Source: Thermomonospora echinospora
GTDB lineage: Bacteria; Actinomycetota; Actinomycetes; Streptosporangiales; Streptosporangiaceae
Assembly (NCBI RefSeq): GCF_900108175.1
Contig: NZ_FNVO01000002.1
Coordinates: forward strand, 249,051 to 313,050
Length of the DNA: 64,000 nt
Direction of reading: 5' to 3'
Both the position numbers and the translations under genes were made by a program. Positions 55,786 to 64,000 of this stretch are shown here, one piece after another (position 1 is the first letter of the stretch; each line of letters opens with the position of its first letter). The notes under the pieces are model-generated. The model did not search any database, was not told the origin of the DNA, and saw nothing but the letters and a program-made list of their open reading frames with translations.

Positions 55786-57404
55786 CACATCGGCGGGTTG
55801 CCGTGCTTGCGGGACGGCAGCTCGGCGTGCTTGCCGCGCAGCATGTCCAGCGAGCGGATCAGTGTGTGCCGCGTCTCGCGCGGGTCCAGAACGTCGTCCA
55901 CCAGGCCGCGTTCGGCGGCATAGTAGGGGTGGACCAGCTCGGCGCGGTACTCCTCCATGCGCCGCCGCCGGACTTCCTCCGGGTCGGCCGCCGCCGCGAT
56001 CTCCCGGCGGAAGATCACGTTGGCCGCGCCCTGCGGCCCCATCACCGCGATCTCGTTGATCGGCAGCGCGAACGACAGGTCCGCGCCGATCGACCGGGAG
56101 TCCATCACGATGTACGCGCCGCCGTAGGCCTTGCGCAGGATCACCTGGATCCGCGGCACGGTGGCGTTGCAGTAGGCGTACAGCAGCTTGGCGCCGTGCC
56201 GGATGATCCCGCCGTGCTCCTGGTCCACCCCGGGCAGGAAACCCGGCACGTCCAGCAGTGTGACCAGCGGGATGTTGAAGGAGTCGCAGGTCTGCACGAA
56301 GCCGGCCGCCTTCTCGGCGGCGCTGATGTCCAGCACCCCGGCCATCGCGATCGGCTGGTTGGCGATGATGCCCACCACCTGGCCGCCCAGCCGGGCCAGC
56401 GCGCACACGACGTTGCCCGCCCAGCCCTCGTGCACCTCGAAGAACTCGCCGTCGTCGACGATCTCCTCGATCACCGGCCGGATGTCGTAGGCCCGGTTGG
56501 GGTCGGCGGGAATCAGCTTCAGCAGCCCGTCGGTGGGCCGGTCCACCGGGTCGGCGGGCGCGACGGCGGGTGGCAACTCCCGGTTGTTGGACGGCAGCAG
56601 CGACAGCAGGTACCGCACGTCGGCCAGGCAGGTCTCCTCGTCGTCGTAGGCGAACCCGGCCACCCCCGAGCGGGTGGCGTGCACGTCCGCGCCGCCCAGC
56701 TCGTTGTGCGTGACGACCTCCCCGTTCACCGCCTGCACGACGTCCGGCCCGGTGATGAACAGCTGCGCGGTCTCGCGCACCATGAACACGAAGTCGGTCA
56801 GCGCCGGCGAGTAGGCCGCGCCCCCGGCGCACGGCCCCAGCACCACGCTGATCTGCGGGATCACCCCGGAGGCCCGGACGTTGCGGCGGAAGATGCCGCC
56901 GTAGCCGGCCAGCGCGGTCACCCCCTCCTGGATGCGCGCGCCGGCCCCGTCGCACAGCGTGACCAGCGGGGCGCCGGTCGTCTCGGCCAGGTCCATGGTC
57001 TTGTGGATCTTGGCGGCGTGCGCCTCGCCCAGCGCGCCGCCGAAGACCCGGAAGTCGTGCGCGACGACGAACACGGTGCGCCCGTCGACCTCGCCCCAGC
57101 CGGTCACCACGCCGTCGCCGTAGGGGCGGTTGCGCTCCAGCCCGAAGCCGCCGGCCCGGTGCCGGCGCAGCGGCTCGATCTCGGTGAAGGTGCCCGGGTC
57201 GAGCAGCAGGTCGATCCGCTCGCGGACGGTCAGCTTGCCCCGCGCGTGCTGGCGCTGCGTGCCGCCGGGACCGCCGGGCTCGGAGCGGGCCACGGCGCGG
57301 ACCCGCTCCAGTTCCGCCACACGGTCGGCCATCGCCGGCGCCGCCCCGGGCGGGGCCGGCGCGGCGCCGCGGCCCCCGGCGGATCGCTCCTCAAGGATCG
57401 TCAT
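55785..57404 (-). CDS. Acyl-CoA carboxylase beta (carboxyltransferase) subunit
   Basis: The 539-residue carboxyltransferase moves carboxyl from biotin to acyl-CoA, here presumably acetyl-CoA to give malonyl-CoA. Recognisable parts are the N-terminal KLTVRERIDLLLDPGTF, the acyl-CoA oxyanion loop in CDGAGARIQEGV, PCAGGAAYSPALTDFVFMV, and the biotin-side GFLPGVDQEHGGIIRHGAKLLYAYCNATVP and KAYGGAYIVMDS. The substrate-selecting residue (Asp in propionyl-specific enzymes) cannot be judged safely here. ATG 57404 has GGGAGTG upstream. The alpha, beta and epsilon genes form one minus-strand operon. Confidence 0.93.
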   Translation of the reverse strand: MTILEERSAGGRGAAPAPPGAAPAMADRVAELERVRAVARSEPGGPGGTQRQHARGKLTVRERIDLLLDPGTFTEIEPLRRHRAGGFGLERNRPYGDGVVTGWGEVDGRTVFVVAHDFRVFGGALGEAHAAKIHKTMDLAETTGAPLVTLCDGAGARIQEGVTALAGYGGIFRRNVRASGVIPQISVVLGPCAGGAAYSPALTDFVFMVRETAQLFITGPDVVQAVNGEVVTHNELGGADVHATRSGVAGFAYDDEETCLADVRYLLSLLPSNNRELPPAVAPADPVDRPTDGLLKLIPADPNRAYDIRPVIEEIVDDGEFFEVHEGWAGNVVCALARLGGQVVGIIANQPIAMAGVLDISAAEKAAGFVQTCDSFNIPLVTLLDVPGFLPGVDQEHGGIIRHGAKLLYAYCNATVPRIQVILRKAYGGAYIVMDSRSIGADLSFALPINEIAVMGPQGAANVIFRREIAAAADPEEVRRRRMEEYRAELVHPYYAAERGLVDDVLDPRETRHTLIRSLDMLRGKHAELPSRKHGNPPM

Positions 57405-57455
57405 GGGTTCACTCCCGCTGGTCGGTGTCCGGCCAACGGCCAGCGTGCCACCCGG

Positions 57456-57515
57456 CGATAAAACCCCGATGGAGAAATTCTGAAAACCACTCCGGTCCGG
57501 TTTTATCGGGTTTTC
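57456..57515. promoter_or_regulatory. GGTTTT repeat operator between carboxylase and PKS genes
   Basis: In the 146-bp gap between divergent genes, the motif GGTTTT(A/C) occurs four times: on the minus strand at 57459-57465 and 57482-57488, on the plus strand at 57499-57505 and 57509-57515. CGATAAAACC (57456-57465) and GGTTTTATCG (57499-57508) are exact reverse complements. The arrangement of direct repeats about a turn or two apart resembles SARP-type binding sites and would control both transcription units. Confidence 0.6.
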
Positions 57516-57550
57516 ACCGATCTTGGACGGGCCGCGGTCACCCTGGTCCC

Positions 57551-59011
57551 ATGGACGCGGAAGTGATCATCGCGGGAGCCGGGCCGGCCGGGCTGATGCT
57601 CGCCGGGGAATTGCGGCTGGGCGGAGTGGACGTCGTCGTGGTGGAGCGTTCGCCGCGCCCGGCGCCGGAGTCCCGGGCGCTCGGCTTCACCGCCCGCACC
57701 ATGGAGGTGTTCGCCCAGCGCGGCATCCTGCCGCTGTTCGGCAAGCCCGCCACCACGCCGTTCGGCCACTTCGGCGGGGTGCCGCTGGACATCGGGGTGC
57801 TGGACGCCGCGCACTTCGCGGTGCTGGGAGTGCCCCAGTCGCGGACCGAGGCGGTACTCACCGAATGGGCCACCGGATTGGGCGTGCGCATCCTGCGCGG
57901 CCACGAACTCATCAGTTTGTCAAACAATGGCGAAAACGTCGAGGCGACCATTCACCGGACCGGAGAGAACGGTTCACCAGAACATCTGCGCGCCGCATAT
58001 CTGGTGGGCTGCGACGGCGGCCGCAGCACCGTGCGCCGGCTCGCCGGATTCGATTTTCCCGGCACCCCCGGCACCGTGGAGACCCTGCAGGCGGACGTGC
58101 GCGGCGTCGATGTCGCACCGCGTCCGCCCGGCACCTGGACGCCCGGCGGCATGGTCATCGCCGCGCCGATCGGCGACGGCATCACCCGGGTCATCCTGTG
58201 CGAGCGGGGCGCCGTCCCCCGCGACCGCACCGCCCCCGTCACCTTCGCCGAACTGGCCGCCGTGTGGAAGCGGCTGACCGGCGAGGACATCGGCCATGGC
58301 GAGCCCGTCTGGGTCACCGCCGCCACCAACGCCACCCGCCAGGTCACCGAGTATCGCCGGGGACGGGTGCTGCTGGCCGGAGACGCGGCGCACATCCACC
58401 TGCCGACCGGCGGTCAGGGCCTCAACGTCAGCATCCAGGACTCGGCCAACCTCGGCTGGAAGCTGGCGGCGCAGGTGCGCGGCTGGGCGCCGCCCGGACT
58501 GCTGGACAGCTACCACGACGAGCGGCATCCGGTCGGGACGCGCCTACTGCTCAACACCAGGGCGCAGGGGTTGCTGGTGCTGGGCGGGGAGGAGATGCAA
58601 CCGCTGCGCGACGTGCTGACCGAGCTGGTGGCGTTCGAGGACGTCGCCCGACATCTGGCCGGCATGGTCACCGGGCTGGACGTCCGCTACGACGTCGGGC
58701 CCGGCGACCACCGACTGCTGGGGCTGCGGATGCCCCACCACGAGCTGAAGACCGCGGACGGGGCCGTCTCCATCGCCCGGCTGCTGTACCCGGCCCGAGG
58801 CCTCCTGCTCGACCTGGCCGACGACCCCCGGCTGCGCCGGGCGGCAGCCGGCTGGGCCGACCGGGTGGACGTCGTCACCGCCTCGCCCGGTCCGCTGGAG
58901 GGCACCGACGCCCTGCTGATCCGCCCCGACGGCCACGTCGTCTGGGCCGCACCGGGCTGCGGTGAGCCCGGCCCCGCGCTGCGCCGCTGGTTCGGCGACC
59001 CCCGCCCCTGA
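57551..59011 (+). CDS. FAD-dependent aromatic polyketide oxygenase (UrdE/PgaE-like)
   Basis: The 486-residue flavoprotein monooxygenase has the Rossmann FAD motif [17 protein letters not shown], the second dinucleotide stretch [16 protein letters not shown], and the FAD-ribityl motif [34 protein letters not shown]. It resembles the group A hydroxylases of angucycline and anthracycline clusters, which hydroxylate the aromatic polyketide with NADPH and O2 (UrdE, PgaE, CabE type). ATG 57551 lies after the GGTTTT operator. It starts a run of eight closely spaced plus-strand genes. Exact hydroxylation position is not inferable. Confidence 0.92.
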   Translation: MDAEVIIAGAGPAGLMLAGELRLGGVDVVVVERSPRPAPESRALGFTARTMEVFAQRGILPLFGKPATTPFGHFGGVPLDIGVLDAAHFAVLGVPQSRTEAVLTEWATGLGVRILRGHELISLSNNGENVEATIHRTGENGSPEHLRAAYLVGCDGGRSTVRRLAGFDFPGTPGTVETLQADVRGVDVAPRPPGTWTPGGMVIAAPIGDGITRVILCERGAVPRDRTAPVTFAELAAVWKRLTGEDIGHGEPVWVTAATNATRQVTEYRRGRVLLAGDAAHIHLPTGGQGLNVSIQDSANLGWKLAAQVRGWAPPGLLDSYHDERHPVGTRLLLNTRAQGLLVLGGEEMQPLRDVLTELVAFEDVARHLAGMVTGLDVRYDVGPGDHRLLGLRMPHHELKTADGAVSIARLLYPARGLLLDLADDPRLRRAAAGWADRVDVVTASPGPLEGTDALLIRPDGHVVWAAPGCGEPGPALRRWFGDPRP

Positions 59012-59043
59012 TCCATCGCGTCCGACACACCCGAGGAACCCGT

Positions 59044-59370
59044 ATGCACAGCACCCTGATCGTCGCCCGGATGGCGCCCGGCTCGGCCGGCGACGTCGCC
59101 CGGCTGTTCGGCGAGTTCGACCGGACCGAGATGCCCGCCCTGATGGGCACCCGGCGCCGGCAGCTGTTCTCCTACCACGGCCTGTACTTCCACCTCCAGG
59201 ACTTCGACGGCGACGGCGCCGCCTCGATCGACCGGGCGCGCAGCCATCCGCTGTTCGTGCGGATCAGCGAGGACCTCAAGCCGTTCATCGCGCCGTACGA
59301 CCCGCAGACCTGGCGGTCCCCGGCCGACGCGACGGCCGACCGCTTCTACCACTGGGCACGGCCGGCATGA
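59044..59370 (+). CDS. TcmI-family polyketide cyclase (UrdF-like)
   Basis: The 108-residue protein is a small ferredoxin-like-fold aromatic cyclase. Family parts are [53 protein letters not shown] and the end [10 protein letters not shown]. It should close a later ring of the polyketide. It sits 32 bp after the oxygenase and overlaps the KS-alpha start by 4 bp (ATGA), which is the angucycline order E-F-A. Confidence 0.92.
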   Translation: MHSTLIVARMAPGSAGDVARLFGEFDRTEMPALMGTRRRQLFSYHGLYFHLQDFDGDGAASIDRARSHPLFVRISEDLKPFIAPYDPQTWRSPADATADRFYHWARPA

Positions 59371-60641
59371 TCGGCCGCCGCGTCGTGATCACCGGGATCG
59401 GCGTGCAGGCGCCGGGCGGTGACGGCGTCAAGGAGTTCTGGAGCCTGCTCAGCGAAGGCCGTACCGCGACCCGGCCGATCTCGCTGTTCGACGCCTCCCC
59501 GTTCCGCTCCCGGGTGGCCGCCGAGGTCGACTTCGACGCCGAGGCGCACGGGCTGACCCCCCGGGAGATCCGCCGGATGGACCGGGCCACCCGGCTCGCC
59601 GTGGTGGCCGCCCGGGAGGCGGTGGCCGACAGCGGGCTGGACTTCGCCGGCCTCGACCCGGCCCGCACGGGGGTGGCGGTCGGCAGCGCGGTCGGCTGCA
59701 CCATGGGCCTGGAGGAGGAGTACCGGGTGGTCAGCGACGACGGTCGCGACTGGCTGGTGGACCACTCCTACGCGGTGCCGCACCTGTACCGGCACTTCGT
59801 GCCCAGCTCGATGGCCGCCGAGGTGGCCTGGCAGGTGGGCGCCGAGGGCCCCGTCTCGGTGATCTCCACGGGCTGCACGTCCGGGCTGGACTCGGTCGGG
59901 TACGCCCGGGAGCTGATCGCCGAGGGCTCGGCGGACGTGCTGGTCGCCGGGGCCACCGACGCCCCCATCTCGCCGATCACCGTGGCCTGCTTCGACGCCA
60001 TCAAGGCCACCACGCCGCGCAACGATGACGCCGCGCACGCCTCCCGGCCGTTCGACAACACCCGCAACGGGTTCGTGCTGGGCGAGGGCTCGGCGATGTT
60101 CGTGCTGGAGGAGCTGGAGTCGGCGCGGCGGCGCGGCGCGACGGTGTACGCGGAACTAGCCGGATTCGCCTCCCGCTGCAACGCCTTCCACATGACCGGG
60201 CTGCGGCCCGACGGCCGGGAGATGGCCGAGGCCATCGGCGCCGCGCTGGCCGAGGCCCGGGTGGATCCCGGCGACCTCGACTACGTCAACGCGCACGGCT
60301 CGGGCACCCGGCAGAACGACCGGCATGAGACGGCGGCGTTCAAGCGCAGCCTGGGCGAGCACGCCCGCCGCGTCCCGGTCAGCTCGATCAAGTCGATGAT
60401 CGGGCATTCGCTGGGCGCGATCGGCTCGCTGGAGATCGCCGCCTGCGCGCTGGCGATGCGGCACGACGTGATCCCGCCGACCGCCAACCTGCACGAGCCG
60501 GATCCCGAGTGCGACCTGGACTACGTTCCGCTGACGGCCCGCGAGCGGCGCACCGACACGGTGCTGACGGTCGGCAGCGGCTTCGGCGGCTTCCAGAGCG
60601 CGATGGTGCTGACCCGTCCCGGCGCGCGGGCGGCGGCATGA
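59367..60641 (+). CDS. Type II PKS ketosynthase alpha (KS-alpha)
   Basis: The 424-residue ketosynthase has the catalytic triad plus conserved lysine: Cys170 in STGCTSGLD, His310 in [12 protein letters not shown], Lys342 and His347 in [16 protein letters not shown]. It condenses malonyl-ACP extender units with the chain length factor. ATG 59367 overlaps the cyclase stop, and its own stop overlaps the KS-beta start (ATGA), so the KS dimer is made from coupled translation. All residues for activity are intact. Confidence 0.97.
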   Translation: MIGRRVVITGIGVQAPGGDGVKEFWSLLSEGRTATRPISLFDASPFRSRVAAEVDFDAEAHGLTPREIRRMDRATRLAVVAAREAVADSGLDFAGLDPARTGVAVGSAVGCTMGLEEEYRVVSDDGRDWLVDHSYAVPHLYRHFVPSSMAAEVAWQVGAEGPVSVISTGCTSGLDSVGYARELIAEGSADVLVAGATDAPISPITVACFDAIKATTPRNDDAAHASRPFDNTRNGFVLGEGSAMFVLEELESARRRGATVYAELAGFASRCNAFHMTGLRPDGREMAEAIGAALAEARVDPGDLDYVNAHGSGTRQNDRHETAAFKRSLGEHARRVPVSSIKSMIGHSLGAIGSLEIAACALAMRHDVIPPTANLHEPDPECDLDYVPLTARERRTDTVLTVGSGFGGFQSAMVLTRPGARAAA

Positions 60642-61855
60642 CCCGGATCTGGGTCACCGGGCTGGGCGTCACCGCGCCCAACGGCCTGGGCACCGATGAC
60701 TACTGGGCGGCCACCCTGGCCGGTCGTTCCGGGCTGGGCCGGATCACCCGGTTCGATCCGGCGCGGTACCCGGCGCAGCTGGCCGGGGAGGTGCCGGGGT
60801 TCGACGCGCGGCGGCACCTGCCGGGGCGGCTGATCCCGCAGACCGACCACATGACCCGGCTGGCGCTGGTCGCCGCCGACTGGGCGCTGGCGGAGGCGGG
60901 GCTGGCCGGCGGCGGCCCGTACGGCGAGTACGAGATGGGCGTGGTGACGGCCGCCTCGTCCGGTGGTTTCGAGTTCGGCCAGCGGGAGCTGCAGAACCTG
61001 TGGAGCAAGGGCGGCCGGCATGTCAGCGCCTACCAGTCGTTCGCCTGGTTCTACGCGGTCAACACCGGTCAGATCTCCATCCGCAACGGGATGCGCGGCC
61101 CCAGCGGGGTGGTGGTCGCCGACCAGGCTGGCGGGCTGGACGCGCTGGCGCAGGCCCGGCGGCAGATCCGGCGGGGCGCCCGGGTGATCGTGTCGGGTGG
61201 GGTGGACGGGTCGCTGTGCCCGTGGGGCTGGGCGGCCCAACTGTCCACCGGCGCGCTCAGCACCGGCGACGACCCGGCCACCGCTTACCTGCCGTTCGAC
61301 CGCCGGGCGGCCGGTTACGTGCCCGGTGAGGGCGGCGCCGTCCTCGTCCTGGAGGACGCCGAGAGCGCGGCCCGCCGGGACGCGCCCGTCCGGTACGGCG
61401 AGGTGGCCGGCTACGGCGCCACCTTCGATCCGCCGCCGGGCTCCGGACGGGAGCCGGGGCTGCGCCGGGCGATCGAGATCGCGCTGGCCGACGCCGGGAC
61501 GGCCGCGGCCGGCATCGACGTGGTGTTCGCCGACGCCGCCGGGCTGGCCGGGCCGGACCGGGCCGAGGCGGCGGCGCTGGCCGCCGTGTTCGGGCCCGGC
61601 GGGGTCCCGGTGACGGTGCCGAAGACGATGACCGGCCGGCTGTACTCCGGCGGCGCGCCGCTGGACGTGGCCGCCGCGCTGCTGGCGCTGCGGGACGGGC
61701 TGATCCCGCCGACCGTCAACGTCGTCCCGGACCCCGCTCTCGGACTGGACCTGGTGACCGGGGTGCCCCGGCCCGCCCCGCTGAAGACGGCGCTGGTGCT
61801 CGCCCGCGGGCACGGCGGATTCAACTCGGCGCTGGTGGTGCGGGCCGCCGGCTGA
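60638..61855 (+). CDS. Type II PKS chain length factor (KS-beta)
   Basis: The 405-residue partner lacks the nucleophilic Cys: Gln163 sits in its place ([13 protein letters not shown]), as in all chain length factors, where it supports decarboxylation of malonyl-ACP. Flanking motifs [23 protein letters not shown] and [14 protein letters not shown] are typical. Together with KS-alpha it sets the chain length, which for the angucycline type would be a decaketide; this length is inferred from gene order, not read from the sequence. Confidence 0.97.
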   Translation: MTRIWVTGLGVTAPNGLGTDDYWAATLAGRSGLGRITRFDPARYPAQLAGEVPGFDARRHLPGRLIPQTDHMTRLALVAADWALAEAGLAGGGPYGEYEMGVVTAASSGGFEFGQRELQNLWSKGGRHVSAYQSFAWFYAVNTGQISIRNGMRGPSGVVVADQAGGLDALAQARRQIRRGARVIVSGGVDGSLCPWGWAAQLSTGALSTGDDPATAYLPFDRRAAGYVPGEGGAVLVLEDAESAARRDAPVRYGEVAGYGATFDPPPGSGREPGLRRAIEIALADAGTAAAGIDVVFADAAGLAGPDRAEAAALAAVFGPGGVPVTVPKTMTGRLYSGGAPLDVAAALLALRDGLIPPTVNVVPDPALGLDLVTGVPRPAPLKTALVLARGHGGFNSALVVRAAG

Positions 61856-61876
61856 CATGGAAGGAGGACGCCGAGC

Positions 61877-62149
61877 ATGGGCGACCACGAAGAACTCACC
61901 CTCCCCGACCTGCGGCGCATCCTGCGGGAGGCCGCCGGGGTCAACGAGGGCACCGACCTGGACGGCGAGATCCTCGACCTGGACTTCGAGGACCTCGGTT
62001 ACGACTCGCTGGCGCTGCTGGAGACCGGCGCCCGCATCGAACGCGAGTACGGCGTGCGTCTGGAGGACGACGCCATCACCTCGGCGCGGACCCCCCGCGC
62101 GCTGCTGACCGTCGTCAACCTCACCTTCACCGACATCGACGCGGCCTGA
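61877..62149 (+). CDS. Acyl carrier protein of type II PKS
   Basis: The 90-residue acidic ACP has the phosphopantetheine attachment Ser44 in DLGYDSLALLE and the helix-rich pattern of type II ACPs (LPDLRRILREAAGV, ARIEREYGVRLED). It carries the growing polyketide. ATG 61877 has GGAAGGAGG upstream. It is 21 bp after KS-beta and 20 bp before the ketoreductase. Confidence 0.97.
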   Translation: MGDHEELTLPDLRRILREAAGVNEGTDLDGEILDLDFEDLGYDSLALLETGARIEREYGVRLEDDAITSARTPRALLTVVNLTFTDIDAA

Positions 62150-62169
62150 GGGCCGGTCCGGGAGCGAAC

Positions 62170-62952
62170 ATGTCACCAGATCACCGGGTCGCCGTCGTCA
62201 CGGGGGCCACCAGCGGAATCGGCCTGGCCGTCACCCGCACCCTGGCCGGGCTCGGCCAGCGGGTGTTCGTCTGCGCGCGGACCGCCGAGGACGTCGCCGG
62301 CACCGTCAAGACGCTGCGCGCCGAGGGCCTGGAGGTCGACGGCACGCCGTGCGACGTGCGGGAGCCGGCGCGGATCGAGGAGTTCGTACGGGCGGCCGTG
62401 GACCGGTACGGCACGATCGACGTGCTGGTCAACAACGCCGGCCGCAGCGGCGGCGGGGTCACCGCCGACCTGTCCGACGAGCTGTGGTTCGACGTGGTGG
62501 CCACCAACCTGCACAGCGTCTTCCTGATGACGCGGGCGGTGCTGAACGCCGGCGGCATGCGGCACAAGGACCGCGGCCGGATCGTCAACATCGCCTCCAC
62601 CGCCGGCAAGCAGGGCGTGGTGCTGGGCGCGCCGTACTCGGCCTCCAAGCACGGCGTCGTCGGCTTCACCAAGGCCCTGGGCAACGAGTTGGCCCCGACC
62701 GGCATCACCGTCAACGCGGTCTGTCCCGGATACGTCGAGACCCCGATGGCGCAGCGGGTCCGGCAGGGCTACGCCGAGGTGTGGAGCACCACCGAGGAGG
62801 CGGTGCTGGAGCGGTTCCAGGCCAAGATCCCGCTGGGCCGCTACGCCACCCCCGAGGAGGTGGCCGGGATGGTCGGCTACCTGGTCTCGGACGCGGCGGC
62901 GCCGGTCACCGCGCAGGCGATCAACGTGTGCGGCGGGCTCGGCAACTTCTGA
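62170..62952 (+). CDS. Polyketide ketoreductase (ActIII/UrdD-like SDR)
   Basis: The 260-residue short-chain reductase has the NADPH motif TGATSGIG, NNAG, catalytic Ser143 (IASTAGKQG), Tyr156 and Lys160 (APYSASKHG), and the C-terminal GRYATPEEVAGMVGYL typical of C9 ketoreductases such as ActKR. It reduces the C9 carbonyl of the nascent polyketide, which also directs the first ring closure. GAGCGAAC precedes ATG 62170. Confidence 0.96.
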   Translation: MSPDHRVAVVTGATSGIGLAVTRTLAGLGQRVFVCARTAEDVAGTVKTLRAEGLEVDGTPCDVREPARIEEFVRAAVDRYGTIDVLVNNAGRSGGGVTADLSDELWFDVVATNLHSVFLMTRAVLNAGGMRHKDRGRIVNIASTAGKQGVVLGAPYSASKHGVVGFTKALGNELAPTGITVNAVCPGYVETPMAQRVRQGYAEVWSTTEEAVLERFQAKIPLGRYATPEEVAGMVGYLVSDAAAPVTAQAINVCGGLGNF

Positions 62953-62981
62953 ACGCGGCTACCAGGAAGGAAGTGGGACCG

Positions 62982-63926
62982 ATGACAGGACCGGGCCGGC
63001 GCGAGGTGGAACACGAGATCACCGTCCGCGCCCCCGCCGCCACCGCCTACCGGCTCATCGCCGAGGTGGCCGAGTGGCCGCGGATCTTCCCGCCGACCGT
63101 CCATGTGGACCATCTGGAGCGGGCCCCCGGCCACGAGCGCATCCGGATCTGGGCGACCGCCGAGGGCGAGGCCAAGACCTGGACGTCCCGGCGGGTGCTG
63201 GATCCCGGCGGGCTGCGCATCGAGTTCCGGCAGGAGGTGTCGGCTCCCCCGGTGGCGTCGATGGGCGGCGCCTGGGTGATCGAGCCGGTCGGCGAGGACG
63301 AGTCGCGGATCCGGCTGCTGCACGACTACCGCGCGGTCGGCGACGACCCGGACGATCTGGCGTGGATCGACCGGGCGGTGGACCACAACAGCCGCGCGGA
63401 GCTGGCCGCGCTCAAGGTGAACATGGAGCGGGCCGTGGACTCGGCCGACCTGCTGCTGTCGTTCGAGGACACGGTGCGGATCGCCGGTTCGGCCAAGGAC
63501 GCCTACGACTTCGTCAACGACGCCCACCTGTGGCGGGAACGGCTCCCCCACGTCGCGCGGGTCTCGCTCACCGAGGAGACGCCGGGCCTGCAGACACTGG
63601 AGATGGACACCCGCACCAAGGACGGGTCCACGCACACCACCAGGTCGGTCCGGGTCTGCTTCCCGCACCAGCGGATCGTCTACAAGCAGATCGTGACGCC
63701 GGCCCTGATGACGCTGCACACCGGCGCCTGGCTGTTCACCGACACCGGCGACGGCGTCACGGTGACCTCGCGGCACACCGTGATGATCAACCCGGACACC
63801 ATCACGAAGGTGCTCGGTGAGGGCGCCGGCGTCGCCGAGGCCCGGGAGTTCGTGCGCACCGCGCTGAGCGGCAACAGCCTGGCCACACTCGGCCACGCCC
63901 GCGCGTACGCCGAGAGCCGTGCCTGA
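62982..63926 (+). CDS. Didomain aromatase/cyclase (UrdL/ActVII-like)
   Basis: The 314-residue protein has two START/SRPBCC-like domains: residues 5-150 (VEHEITVRAPAATAYRLIAEVAEWPRIFPPTVHVDHLER, WTSRRVLDPGGLRIEF) and 160-310 (FEDTVRIAGSAKDAYDFVNDAHLWRERLPHVARVSL, TRSVRVCFPHQRIVYKQ). Didomain aromatase/cyclases catalyse first-ring closure and aromatisation in reducing type II systems, in line with the preceding C9 ketoreductase. ATG 62982 has AGGAAGG upstream. The end overlaps the next start (GTG 63919). Confidence 0.95.
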   Translation: MTGPGRREVEHEITVRAPAATAYRLIAEVAEWPRIFPPTVHVDHLERAPGHERIRIWATAEGEAKTWTSRRVLDPGGLRIEFRQEVSAPPVASMGGAWVIEPVGEDESRIRLLHDYRAVGDDPDDLAWIDRAVDHNSRAELAALKVNMERAVDSADLLLSFEDTVRIAGSAKDAYDFVNDAHLWRERLPHVARVSLTEETPGLQTLEMDTRTKDGSTHTTRSVRVCFPHQRIVYKQIVTPALMTLHTGAWLFTDTGDGVTVTSRHTVMINPDTITKVLGEGAGVAEAREFVRTALSGNSLATLGHARAYAESRA

Positions 63927-64000
63927 TCCGGCCGCGGGCCCGGCCACCGACGTGGTCGTCGTCGGGGCCGGGCCGGTCGGCCTCATGCTGGCCGGTGAGC
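63919..64000 (+). CDS. FAD-dependent oxygenase, 5' part (UrdM/PgaM-like), truncated by window edge
   Basis: GTG 63919 overlaps the aromatase stop and opens a frame VPDPAAGPATDVVVVGAGPVGLMLAGE that runs off the window. The Rossmann motif VVGAGPVGLMLAGE identifies a flavoprotein. By order it corresponds to urdM/pgaM, which combine an oxygenase with a reductase domain in angucycline clusters. Only 27 residues are visible. Confidence 0.8.
   Translation, partial: MPDPAAGPATDVVVVGAGPVGLMLAGE

Overview
The window is about 70% GC, with GTG and TTG starts and densely packed, often overlapping genes. It carries actinobacterial hallmarks: a WhiB regulator, a mycoredoxin, AdnAB helicase-nuclease, a mycosin and a SARP activator. 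I infer a filamentous actinomycete, possibly of the Streptosporangiales/Thermomonosporaceae type; the sequence alone does not fix the genus. No insertion sequence, prophage, CRISPR array or rRNA was found. One tRNA is present, the initiator tRNA-fMet.

Positions 1-23 kb and 32-45 kb form a housekeeping block whose order I recognise from Mycobacterium tuberculosis Rv3193c-Rv3206c (from memory). It contains the UPF0182 membrane protein, the YlbL-type PDZ/Lon-like protease, a zincin-family protein, an ABC1 kinase, WhiB7 with a leader terminator, UvrD2, mycoredoxin, NudC, AdnB/AdnA, an alkyltransferase-like protein and MoeZ. It mixes DNA repair, redox and NAD(H) metabolism and antibiotic-stress regulation. 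Added genes include a GNAT, MoaE, a NUDIX protein, a YgjP-type metallopeptidase, TesB, an M20 dipeptidase, a ROK sugar kinase, an orphan mycosin with a membrane partner, and small basic or stress proteins.

Positions 23.1-29.6 kb hold an NRPS-independent siderophore operon. An ATP-grasp ligase, two IucA/IucC-type synthetases and an AMP-dependent acyl ligase lie in one direction behind an IdeR/DmdR1-type iron box. The operon sits between nudC and adnAB, interrupting the conserved block. A small unknown protein, a methyltransferase and a secreted protein follow.

Positions 45-52.3 kb carry two NarL-type two-component systems around an MMPL transporter.

Positions 52.7-64 kb are the left part of an aromatic (type II) polyketide cluster: a SARP activator, a complete acyl-CoA carboxylase set (alpha, epsilon, beta), then oxygenase, TcmI-type cyclase, KS-alpha, KS-beta/CLF, ACP, ketoreductase, aromatase/cyclase and the start of a second oxygenase. 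This order is the one known from angucycline clusters (urdE-F-A-B-C-D-L-M, pgaE-F-A-B-C-D-L-M). The carboxylase would supply malonyl-CoA to the minimal PKS. The cluster runs off the right edge.

The least expected structures are: a cluster of DnaA-box-like nonamers phased at 22, 22 and 11 bp far from any dnaA gene; a GGTTTT inverted/direct repeat operator between the carboxylase and PKS genes; a 28-30 bp minisatellite that forms the C-terminus of the carboxylase epsilon subunit; and a duplicated, stop-truncated proline-rich tail on the mycosin.
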